Assembly: GCA_029778615.1 (NCBI GenBank)
Contig: JAKOPZ010000214.1
Location: forward strand, 1 to 47,897
Length of the DNA: 47,897 nt
From: Chloroflexota bacterium
Lineage (GTDB): Bacteria; Chloroflexota; Anaerolineae; UBA4142; SHND01
Direction of reading: 5' to 3'
This document shows positions 8,673 to 15,979 of the stretch, piece after piece; within the stretch, counting starts at the first letter, position 1; every line of letters begins with the position of its first letter. Both the position numbers and the translations under genes were made by a program. The notes under the pieces are model-generated. The model was not told the DNA's origin. It saw only the letters and a program-made list of their open reading frames with translations, and searched no databases.

Positions 8673-11144
8673 ATGATTTCTGCACGCCTCGTAAAATTCG
8701 CTTTGGTCGGGTTCGTCGTTCTGGCGCTGCTTGTCCTCATTCTCACCTTTACACCCTTTAACCCTTTTTCTCAAAACGAAACCACCGCAAATCGCACGCC
8801 CACGCGCGCGGCGCTGGCAACGCGCACACGCGTCATCGCGCCTTCCCCCCCCCCTCCGACGGAAACACCGGAACCGCCAACACCCGCGCCCGGCATTCCG
8901 CCGCCGACCATTCCCGCGAACGCGTCCGACGCGTTTCAACAAGCGATGACGCATCGGCGCAACGGCGATTTTGTGCGCGCCGCGACGACGTTCCGCGTCG
9001 CCCTGCAAGAAGGATTGGAACCTGCGCTGGCGCGGCAGGCGCAATTTCGTTTGGGCGAAGCGTTGTACCTCGCCGCCGATTTCACCAACGCGGTCCCCGC
9101 ACTGCAAGCGCTGATTCAAGATAACAACGACGACGACCTCGCGTCCCGCGCGCATTATTTTCTCGGCGACATTTTTACGCAGCAACAAAAATATGACGAC
9201 GCGCTGCAAGAACTGCGCTTTTATCGCACACGCACGCGCGCATTATTCGGCATCCTTGACCGCGAAATCGGCGATGTCCTGCTTGCGTCCGGCGACAGCG
9301 CGGCGGCAATCAAACAGTACGAGACCGCGTTTCAGGATGTCACGCTCACGAGCGCGCAGCGCGTGAACCTTTTGAAAAAAATCGCGGACGTGTACAACAC
9401 GCGCGCGGAACCAGAATTGGCGGCGGCGCGTCTGGGCGAAGCGTTCCAGCTTGCCCCCGACGATGCAACCCGCGCGGACGTAGAATTTCTGTGGGGACAG
9501 GCGTTGTACGACGCGGACAAGCAAGATGCCGCGATTGTGAAATGGAAGCACGCGCTGGCAAATTACACCACGACGGCGGGCGCGCATCGCTCGGTTGCCA
9601 AATTGGTGGAACTTGGCGTCGAGGACATTGACGAGTTACAGCGCGGCATCGCCAACTACAGCGTCGGCAATTACGAGCTCGCGCTGCAAGCGTTTCGGCG
9701 CTATATTGCCGCGCAAGTCGTGCCGGGCGCCGAAGTGTTGTACTATGCCGCCTTGTCGTATCAGCGTTTGGGCGATCACGCGGGCGCGCTGCGGAACCTC
9801 GACGTGCTGCTCCAAAGTTATCCGGAAAGCCAACGCGTGCCCGATGCGTTGTACGCCAAAGCGCTTTCGCAAATGCGGAGCGGGAACGCGCTGGCGGCAA
9901 TGAGCACCCTGCGCGTCCTGCTCAAACAGTTTCCCAACGACGCGCGCATTGACGACGGGTATTGGAACGCGGGGCTAATTTTGGAAAGCGCGGGACAGCA
10001 CGCGCAAGCCGCGCCGATTTTTTCCGAACTCGCGCAAACGTTTCCCGCGTCGCCGCTCGCGTCATCCGCTTTATTTAATGCGGGTGTCAATTATTATCTC
10101 GCGCAAGATTTTCAAAATGCAGCGGCGCGTTGGAACGCGCTCGTGCAAAATTATCCGACTACACAAAACGCGGACAGCGCGGCGTACTGGCTCGGCAAGC
10201 TGTACCGTCAGCAAGGCGACGAAGCCAACGCGCGTAAATTTTTTCAAATCGCCGCGCAGCCGCCGCGCACGTACTATTCGTGGCGCGCGCTGGACGCGTT
10301 GAATCAACCTGCCCCCCCCCCTTCATATCAGCTCGCCGATTATGAAATGCAGGACAATGCGGAAACGCGCGCGGAAATGGAACAGTGGATTGCCTCGTGG
10401 AACGGCGCGCCCGTTTCCGCGCAGCTCCCCGCGTCCGTGTTGAATGATGGGCTGTACAAACGCGGCAACGAATACGCGGCGTTGGACCGCGCGCTCGAGG
10501 CGCGCCCGCAGTTTCAAGCGCTCAACGAAAAATTTCAAAACGACGCGGGCGCGTTGTATGCGCTCGCGCTGTATTACAAAGACAACAATTATTTTTCCAA
10601 TTCGCTCGACGCCGCGCGCAAGCTCGCCGACCTATCCGGCACAAACGAAGCCACCCAGCCGCGCCTCTTGCGTCAATTGCTGTACCCCACCTACTTTGCC
10701 GATTTGATTGTCCCCTACGCGCAGCAGCACGGCTTTGACCCCGCGCTCTTTTTTGGACTCGTGCGTCAAGAGAGCGGCTTTAATCCGCAATCGTTTTCCT
10801 CCGCCTCGGCGCGCGGTCTGACGCAAGTGATTCCGAGCACGGCGGATTTGATTGCGCGCGCGCTGAATGTAAAGGATTTTAATCAGAGCGATTTGTTCAA
10901 ACCGTACGTGAGCGTGCGGTTCGGCACGTACTATTTCGGCAACGTATTGGATTCATTCAACGGCAATGCGTACTATGGGTTGATGGGCTATAATGGCGGA
11001 CCCGGCAACGCGCGCAAGTGGCAGCGCGACGATTTGGATGTGGCGGTGGAAATGATTTCGCTCGCCGAATCGCATTTGTACGTGCGTACCGTCATGGCAC
11101 AGTATCGGCAGTATGTGGACGTGTATCGCGGGACGAATCAGTAA
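8673..11144 (+). CDS. membrane-anchored TPR soluble lytic transglycosylase (SLT domain)
   Basis: The protein has 823 residues. An N-terminal membrane anchor (about 6-28) is followed by a Pro/Thr-rich linker (about 35-75). A long tetratricopeptide superhelix extends to about residue 660, with repeats such as RLGDHAGALRNLDVLLQSYP and AQDFQNAAARWNALVQNYP. The C-terminal goose-lysozyme-like SLT domain has catalytic Glu700 (FFGLVRQESGFNPQ), SSASARGLTQVIPSTA and YNGGPGNARKW. It cleaves MurNAc-GlcNAc bonds in peptidoglycan to give 1,6-anhydro ends, as Slt70 does with its helical superstructure. It follows a NarL-type two-component system, to which it may answer. Two 10-nt C tracts lie in frame (8845-8854 and 10312-10321); slippage at the first would remove nearly the whole protein. 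Confidence 0.93.
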   Translation: MISARLVKFALVGFVVLALLVLILTFTPFNPFSQNETTANRTPTRAALATRTRVIAPSPPPPTETPEPPTPAPGIPPPTIPANASDAFQQAMTHRRNGDFVRAATTFRVALQEGLEPALARQAQFRLGEALYLAADFTNAVPALQALIQDNNDDDLASRAHYFLGDIFTQQQKYDDALQELRFYRTRTRALFGILDREIGDVLLASGDSAAAIKQYETAFQDVTLTSAQRVNLLKKIADVYNTRAEPELAAARLGEAFQLAPDDATRADVEFLWGQALYDADKQDAAIVKWKHALANYTTTAGAHRSVAKLVELGVEDIDELQRGIANYSVGNYELALQAFRRYIAAQVVPGAEVLYYAALSYQRLGDHAGALRNLDVLLQSYPESQRVPDALYAKALSQMRSGNALAAMSTLRVLLKQFPNDARIDDGYWNAGLILESAGQHAQAAPIFSELAQTFPASPLASSALFNAGVNYYLAQDFQNAAARWNALVQNYPTTQNADSAAYWLGKLYRQQGDEANARKFFQIAAQPPRTYYSWRALDALNQPAPPPSYQLADYEMQDNAETRAEMEQWIASWNGAPVSAQLPASVLNDGLYKRGNEYAALDRALEARPQFQALNEKFQNDAGALYALALYYKDNNYFSNSLDAARKLADLSGTNEATQPRLLRQLLYPTYFADLIVPYAQQHGFDPALFFGLVRQESGFNPQSFSSASARGLTQVIPSTADLIARALNVKDFNQSDLFKPYVSVRFGTYYFGNVLDSFNGNAYYGLMGYNGGPGNARKWQRDDLDVAVEMISLAESHLYVRTVMAQYRQYVDVYRGTNQ
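8845..8854 (+). repeat. 10-nt poly-C tract in coding sequence
   Basis: Ten C lie in the Pro-rich linker of the lytic transglycosylase (SPPPPTETPEPP). The frame is intact. A one-base change here would truncate the protein near residue 60. Confidence 0.9.
10312..10321 (+). repeat. 10-nt poly-C tract in coding sequence
   Basis: This second ten-C run in the transglycosylase gene encodes APPPSY between the TPR array and the SLT domain. Slippage here would remove only the catalytic domain. Confidence 0.9.
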
Positions 11145-11159
11145 AGGCAGGGATGCGGG

Positions 11160-12698
11160 ATGAGCAAAGAGTCCGTCGCTAAATTTTTTCTTTTTACATT
11201 TTGCTTGAGCGTATTAACCATTTTTTCAACCCGTACATTGGGCGCGGCGAATCAACCGCTTTCGAAATTCGAAATTCAGAATTCGAAAATCACAATTGCC
11301 AAAATTGACCGCGCAGTGTGGGACACGCTGCAAAAAGGAAAAACGTCGCGCGCGTTGATTGTGCTGAACGAGCAAGCCGATTTGTCGGGCGCGGACAATT
11401 TGAAAACGAAACAAGCAAAGGGCGCGTTCGTGTTCAACGTGCTGCGCGAAACGGCGAATCGCACGCAAGCGCACGTGCGCGCGTTGTTGAATCAGCGCGG
11501 CGTTTCGTATCGCGCGTTTTATATTGCGAACGCGATTGCGGTGGACAAGCTCGACGCGACGATGGCAGCACAGCTCGCGGCGGAAACGAGTGTCGCGCGG
11601 ATTGCCGCCGACCCGGATGTGAAATTTGACGCGCCGATTCCAACTCCGGACGCGGAAGGAAAATACGACAGCGCGGAATGGGGTCTACAAAAAATTGGCG
11701 CGGTGAAATTGTGGGAGAAAAGAATAAAGGGTAAAGGCATCGTCGTCGCGAACCAAGATACCGGCGTAGACTGGCAGCATCCCGCGCTGATTCGCAAATA
11801 TCGCGGCTATGATGCGAAAACGCAAACCGTTGACCACAGCTACAATTGGTGGGACGCGATTCATTCCAGCATCACGGGCTATGATAACGCGTGCGGTTAT
11901 AACACTGCCGCGCCATGCGACGATTATGGACACGGCACGCACACGATGGGCACGCTGGTCGGACGCGCGGGCACGAATCGCGTGGGCGTCGCGCCCAAAG
12001 CAAAATGGATTTCGTGCCGCAATATGGACGAAGGCACGGGACGTCCGACAACATACATGGAATGTTTTGAATTTTTTCTCGCGCCGTGGGATGCGAACGG
12101 CAACAATCCCGACCCGAACCGCGCGCCCGATGTGGTCAGCAATTCGTGGGGCTGTCCGCCCTCCGAATTGTGCGAACCGGACAGCTTGAAGCAAGCGACG
12201 CGTGCGTTACGCGCCGCCGGCATTTTTGTTTCGGCTTCGGCGGGTAATGAAGGTTCGGGCTGCGCGAGCGTGTCCGACCCGGCAGGCATTTACAATCCAG
12301 CCACAACGGTCGGCGCGACGGACAAGAACGACAATCTGGCATCGTTCAGCAGTCGCGGTCCCGTCACGGCGGACGACAGCAATCGGCGCAAACCGGACCT
12401 CAGCGCGCCCGGCGTGAATGTGCGTTCGACGATTCCGGGCGCCAAGTACGGCACCAGCAGCGGGACTTCGATGGCGGCGCCGCATGTCGCGGGCGCGGTC
12501 GCGTTGTTGTGGCAGGCGCGCCCCGCGTTACGCGGATTCATTGGCGAGACGGAAAAAGCATTGTTCTATTCCGCCAAGCGCGACGTTACCGTTTCGGGAA
12601 ACCAAACGTGCGGCGGAACCGGCGCAAACGATATTCCAAACAATCTCTTTGGCTGGGGCAGATTGAATGTATGGAAGGCGTACAAACAATTGAAATAA
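11160..12698 (+). CDS. secreted subtilisin-family serine protease (S8)
   Basis: The protein has 512 residues. A signal peptide (about 1-30) and an I9-like propeptide (about 50-158, with SRALIVLNEQADLS and SVARIAADPDV) precede the S8 catalytic domain. The triad is Asp200 (VVANQDTGVDW), His258 (DYGHGTHTMGT) and Ser437 (GTSSGTSMAAPHVAG), with oxyanion-hole Asn363 (SASAGNEG). The long insertion between His and Asn, with several Cys, recalls bacillopeptidase F-type enzymes. It should act outside the membrane and mature by cleaving its propeptide. It starts 15 bases after the lytic transglycosylase and is probably cotranscribed with it. A strong terminator follows. Confidence 0.95.
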   Translation: MSKESVAKFFLFTFCLSVLTIFSTRTLGAANQPLSKFEIQNSKITIAKIDRAVWDTLQKGKTSRALIVLNEQADLSGADNLKTKQAKGAFVFNVLRETANRTQAHVRALLNQRGVSYRAFYIANAIAVDKLDATMAAQLAAETSVARIAADPDVKFDAPIPTPDAEGKYDSAEWGLQKIGAVKLWEKRIKGKGIVVANQDTGVDWQHPALIRKYRGYDAKTQTVDHSYNWWDAIHSSITGYDNACGYNTAAPCDDYGHGTHTMGTLVGRAGTNRVGVAPKAKWISCRNMDEGTGRPTTYMECFEFFLAPWDANGNNPDPNRAPDVVSNSWGCPPSELCEPDSLKQATRALRAAGIFVSASAGNEGSGCASVSDPAGIYNPATTVGATDKNDNLASFSSRGPVTADDSNRRKPDLSAPGVNVRSTIPGAKYGTSSGTSMAAPHVAGAVALLWQARPALRGFIGETEKALFYSAKRDVTVSGNQTCGGTGANDIPNNLFGWGRLNVWKAYKQLK

Positions 12699-12732
12699 AA
12701 AAAAAGCGGAGAAAATTTTCTCCGCTTTTTTT
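12697..12732. terminator. strong bidirectional terminator
   Basis: The perfect palindrome AAGCGGAGAAAA / TTTTCTCCGCTT is flanked by an A-run and a T-run. It follows the protease stop directly. Confidence 0.9.
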
Positions 12733-12744
12733 GTGTGTGAGCAT

Positions 12745-12773
12745 TTTACAGGTCGCGCGCTCTCTCTTATAAT
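12745..12773 (+). promoter_or_regulatory. consensus-like sigma70 promoter
   Basis: TTTACA (12745-12750), 17 bases, then perfect TATAAT (12768-12773). This is 31 bases upstream of the ATG at 12804 and is one of the best promoters in the window. Confidence 0.8.
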
Positions 12774-12803
12774 TGCGCCATTCCGCCTCTTGTGGAGCAC
12801 ACC

Positions 12804-13946
12804 ATGTCGCAATCCAACAAATCGTTTTTTGCCAGTTTGCTCGACCTGCTCAATTCCCTCTTTCGCAGCCCAGCCCCCCCCCCTACGCCTCCGCCCGCCG
12901 AAACTCCCAAATCCAACATGACCGACGAACCGCTCGTCCCGCTCGCCCCAAAAGTTTTGGTGGTTGTGTACAACCCGCTTGTGGATGCGATGCAAAATTT
13001 GCGACTCGTGGACTGGGGCGTTAAAAATCGCGGCTGGACGCGCGTAGAGGATTTGATTGCGGGTTACATCGCGGATGTGGACGAATGCTCCGGCGGTTTG
13101 GTGAAATACAATATTGTGCAGCGGATTGAAAGCGACGCGTTTCCGTTGAAATTGAGCGGCAAACGTTTTACCGCGCTCGAATATTTGGATTTGTACACCA
13201 ACAATCCCGGCAAATACAAGGAACCCGACGACCGTTTCGATTACAACGATTTCATCCGCGAGTTCAAGCTCATCGAACGCGTGAACGCGCGCGAGATTGA
13301 CGAAGTGTGGGTGTTTGCGTATCCGTTTTCGGGCACGTACGAATCGGTCATGTGCGGGACGAACGCGTTTTGGTGCAACGGACCTGTCATCGAAAATACG
13401 GCGGGGCGGCGTTTTGTCGTGATGGGTTTTTCGTACGAACGCGGCGTCGGCGAAATGGAAGAAGATTTGGGACATCGCACCGAATCGGTGATGGCGAAAA
13501 TTTATAACGCGAATGATTTTTTGCAATGGACGTATGCGTATGACCGTTCCAAGAATCCGTACGTCAAACTCGAACCCGAAAAATTCGACGCCGTGAAATA
13601 TGCCGAGACGAATTTGTTTGGAAAATTTTTATTGTACGACCGCATCGCGCCGGGCAACGCGCAGTGCGGGAATGTGCATTACGCGCCCAATTCACAAAAA
13701 GATTACGAGTGGGGCAACCCAACGCCTGTGATTACGTACGCGGACGATTGGCTCGCCTTTCCCAATTTGCCGCGCGTGCAAAAAATGCAAAACGCGAATT
13801 CGTGGGGCAGCGGGGATATTCGCAAACATCATCGCTGGTGGTTTTCGCGCTTTCCCAAAGTCGCGGGACGTATGGATGGGATTCGATTGAATTGGTGGAG
13901 CTATATCTGCGATGTAGCGAGCCCGGAGTTTGATTCACACATATAG
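12804..13946 (+). CDS. conserved-looking protein of unknown function
   Basis: The protein has 380 residues. I do not recognise the family. After a short N-terminal amphipathic stretch (SFFASLLDLLNSLF) and a Pro-rich linker comes a folded domain of about 330 residues rich in Trp, Tyr and Asp: KVLVVVYNPLVDAM, DEVWVFAYPFSGTYES, FVVMGFSYERGVGEMEEDLGHR, then C-terminal GSGDIRKHHRWWFSRFPK and LNWWSYICD. Conserved-looking His, Asp and Glu in GVGEMEEDLGHR and DIRKHHRWW could form a metal or catalytic site, but that is speculation. The ATG at 12804 is chosen because GGAG precedes it by about seven bases; a GTG at 12792 is the alternative. The gene is monocistronic, with its own promoter and terminator. 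A 10-nt C tract lies near the start. Confidence 0.85.
   Translation: MSQSNKSFFASLLDLLNSLFRSPAPPPTPPPAETPKSNMTDEPLVPLAPKVLVVVYNPLVDAMQNLRLVDWGVKNRGWTRVEDLIAGYIADVDECSGGLVKYNIVQRIESDAFPLKLSGKRFTALEYLDLYTNNPGKYKEPDDRFDYNDFIREFKLIERVNAREIDEVWVFAYPFSGTYESVMCGTNAFWCNGPVIENTAGRRFVVMGFSYERGVGEMEEDLGHRTESVMAKIYNANDFLQWTYAYDRSKNPYVKLEPEKFDAVKYAETNLFGKFLLYDRIAPGNAQCGNVHYAPNSQKDYEWGNPTPVITYADDWLAFPNLPRVQKMQNANSWGSGDIRKHHRWWFSRFPKVAGRMDGIRLNWWSYICDVASPEFDSHI
12874..12883 (+). repeat. 10-nt poly-C tract near a gene start
   Basis: Ten C at codons 24-27 of the unknown protein encode APPPTPPP. Its place before the folded domain makes it a plausible on/off slippage switch. Confidence 0.9.
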
Positions 13947-13950
13947 CGCA

Positions 13951-13990
13951 AAAAAAATTCGCTGGCAGAAATTGTCAGCGAATTTTTTTT
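13951..13990. terminator. terminator of the 380-residue protein gene
   Basis: TTCGCTGGCA and TGTCAGCGAA form a 10-bp stem (one G.T) with a GAAAT loop. An A-run precedes the stem and an eight-T run follows it. Confidence 0.88.
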
Positions 13991-14288
13991 CTCCGTTCGG
14001 GTCTGTGCGCGAGATGCAGAATCTCGCAGGTGTCCCATTTGTGTCATTGTCCGGGCATTGGGCGGAAGGATTGCAGTCTATTTTTGAGCGGACGACTGAA
14101 CCCTCGCAAAGAGTGCGTTTGACCCTGTAACGCGGCGACAAAGGGACGTAACATGATGCGAATTTCGGACCCCTTTAACCGGGACCGTATCTATTCATTT
14201 CTAATTCAAGACAGTCAGCGCCTACAAGGCATTTCTGTTCTGTCCCTCACGCCGCCGCGCGCTGACAAAGGAAAAAGTGGAGGAAACC
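13991..14288. other. long leader region of the malic enzyme gene
   Basis: About 300 bases hold no credible gene. A small hairpin (GCGAGAT, loop GCAGA, ATCTCGC; 14009-14027) is followed by GCAGGTGTC, which recurs before kdpE. GGAGG precedes the ATG at 14289 by about six bases. No clear -35/-10 pair is seen, so promoter placement is open. The length allows a regulatory leader, but I recognise no riboswitch. Confidence 0.45.
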
Positions 14289-15731
14289 ATGGCTCAAACT
14301 GAATCTCCAAAAACGGCAACACGAACGCCCAGCGCTTCGTACAGCATCACCCTGCGCGTTCGCCTCAACCACAAACCGGGAATGCTCGGCGCAGTCACAT
14401 CTGCAATCGGCTCCGCCGGCGGACTCGTCGGCGCGGTGGACATCGCGCAGGCATCCTCGCAATACACCATCCGCGATATTACGGTGGACGCCGCATCCGT
14501 CGAACACGAAGAGGCAATTGTAGAGGCGGTGCGCCGCGTGCCGGGAGCAGAAGTCGTTCACGTCTCCGACCTCACGTTTCTTTTGCATCTCGGCGGCAAG
14601 ATTGAAATCCACAACAAGTCGCCTTTGAAAACGCGCGCAGACCTTTCGATGGCGTACACGCCCGGCGTGGCGCGCGTCTGCATGGCAATTCACGCTGACC
14701 CCGAAAAAGCATTTACGCTGACCATCAAAAAGAATACCGTCGCGGTGGTGAGCGATGGAACTGCCGTGCTGGGTTTGGGCGACATCGGACCCAAAGCGGC
14801 GATGCCGGTGATGGAAGGCAAGGCGATGCTGTTTAAAGAATTTGGCGGCGTGGATGCCTGGCCCCTTTGTCTCGACACGCAAGACAGTGAAGAAATCATT
14901 CGCACGGTCAAAGCCGTTGCACCCGGTTTCGGCGGCATCAATCTCGAAGACATTTCCGCGCCGCGCTGTTTTGAAATTGAAGAACGCTTGCGGCGCGAGC
15001 TGGATATTCCTGTCTTTCACGATGACCAACACGGCACCGCTGTTGTTGTTCTCGCGGCGCTCATCAATGCGCTGAAAATTGTCAACAAGAAAATGCAAGA
15101 CTTGAAAGTAGTGTTTGCGGGCGTCGGTGCGGCGGGCGTCGCCTGTTCGAAAATTTTGATGAATGCGGGCGTGACCAACATTATCGGCTGTGATACGAAA
15201 GGTGCAATTTATCGCGGGCGCACAAGCCGCATGAACTTTATGAAAGAATGGTACGCCGAGCATACCAATCCGCAGAACGAACAGGGAACAATTCACGACG
15301 CGCTGCGCGGCGCGGATGTTTTTATTGGACTCTCGGGTCCCGGTGTGGTTCAAGCAGAGGACTTACAGTTGATGGCGCGCGACCCCATCGTCTTTGCAAT
15401 GGCGAACCCCACACCGGAAGTCATGCCGGAAGATGCTGCGCCGTACGTGCGCGTAATGGCGACGGGACGCTCGGACTATCCAAATCAAATCAATAACGTG
15501 CTGGCATTTCCCGGAATCTTTCGCGGAGCGTTGGACTGTCGCGCGCGCGAAATCAATGAGGAAATGAAATTGGCGGCGGCGCACGCCATTGCGTCCATTG
15601 TCAAACCGGATGAGCTTTCGCCTGACTATATTATTCCAAGCGCATTCAACCGCGACGTTGCGCAAGCGGTTGCGGCGGCGGTGATTCAAGCCGCGCAAGA
15701 AACCGGCGCCGCGCGCCGCGAACGGAGTTAG
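14289..15731 (+). CDS. NAD-dependent malic enzyme with N-terminal ACT domain
   Basis: The protein has 480 residues and catalyses oxidative decarboxylation of L-malate to pyruvate and CO2 with NAD(P)H production. Residues 20-95 form an ACT regulatory domain (LRVRLNHKPGMLGAVTSAIGSAGG). The malic enzyme core follows, with catalytic Tyr123 (MAYTPGVARV), Lys178 (MEGKAMLFKEFGG), metal ligands in NLEDI (220-221) and HDDQHGTA (245-246), and dinucleotide motif VVFAGVGAAGVACS at 275-287. The fusion suggests allosteric control by an amino acid or similar ligand. The ATG at 14289 is chosen because GGAGG lies about six bases before it; a GTG at 14277 would add four residues. The gene is monocistronic. A MITE-like element sits directly on its stop codon, between the gene and its terminator. 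Confidence 0.95.
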   Translation: MAQTESPKTATRTPSASYSITLRVRLNHKPGMLGAVTSAIGSAGGLVGAVDIAQASSQYTIRDITVDAASVEHEEAIVEAVRRVPGAEVVHVSDLTFLLHLGGKIEIHNKSPLKTRADLSMAYTPGVARVCMAIHADPEKAFTLTIKKNTVAVVSDGTAVLGLGDIGPKAAMPVMEGKAMLFKEFGGVDAWPLCLDTQDSEEIIRTVKAVAPGFGGINLEDISAPRCFEIEERLRRELDIPVFHDDQHGTAVVVLAALINALKIVNKKMQDLKVVFAGVGAAGVACSKILMNAGVTNIIGCDTKGAIYRGRTSRMNFMKEWYAEHTNPQNEQGTIHDALRGADVFIGLSGPGVVQAEDLQLMARDPIVFAMANPTPEVMPEDAAPYVRVMATGRSDYPNQINNVLAFPGIFRGALDCRAREINEEMKLAAAHAIASIVKPDELSPDYIIPSAFNRDVAQAVAAAVIQAAQETGAARRERS

Positions 15732-15909
15732 TACTACTTTGTCAGTTCAATTCTTGGCGATTAGAAATCGCAGCAACGCATAGCCAAGTCTGTCTACGCA
15801 GACTTGAAACGGCTCCAAATTATGCAAAATCTCAATCGGCGGAGGCCGATTTCGCTCTGGGTTGCCGCGATTTGAATCGCCCGACCGTAAAATGACAAAG
15901 TAGTATTAG
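15728..15909. mobile_element. MITE-like element with 13-bp terminal inverted repeats and TTAG duplication
   Basis: Perfect 13-bp terminal repeats TACTACTTTGTCA (15732-15744) and TGACAAAGTAGTA (15893-15905) bound 174 bp. Both ends are flanked by TTAG (15728-15731 and 15906-15909), consistent with a 4-bp target duplication; the left copy contains the malic enzyme TAG stop. No protein is encoded. Four internal palindromes (GCGATT/AATCGC at 15757-15771, AAGTCTG/CAGACTT at 15786-15805, AATCGGC/GCCGATT at 15834-15851, GCGATT/AATCGC at 15867-15880) would fold into a branched structure. From memory, 4-bp YTAR duplications are typical of IS701-family elements; that assignment is tentative. Confidence 0.78.
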
Positions 15910-15925
15910 GTACAGTACGGTAATC

Positions 15926-15967
15926 AACAAAGCGGGTGTTGGCGATTGAACCAACACCCGCTTTGTT
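15926..15967. terminator. bidirectional terminator between convergent genes
   Basis: Perfect 17-bp arms AACAAAGCGGGTGTTGG (15926-15942) and CCAACACCCGCTTTGTT (15951-15967) enclose an 8-nt loop, with a T-run to the right. It separates the malic enzyme from the leftward beta-helix gene. Confidence 0.92.
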
Positions 15968-15979
15968 TTTGCGCGCTTT

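Noticed and set aside
12528-13526. 332-codon frame antisense to the 380-residue protein and the protease end
   Set aside because: It crosses a strong terminator and a promoter and has no domain or start signal.
14247-15353. 368-codon open frame opposite the malic enzyme gene
   Set aside because: It is the antisense shadow of a well-conserved enzyme; its composition is His/Arg/Asn-rich with no family pattern and no ribosome-binding site.
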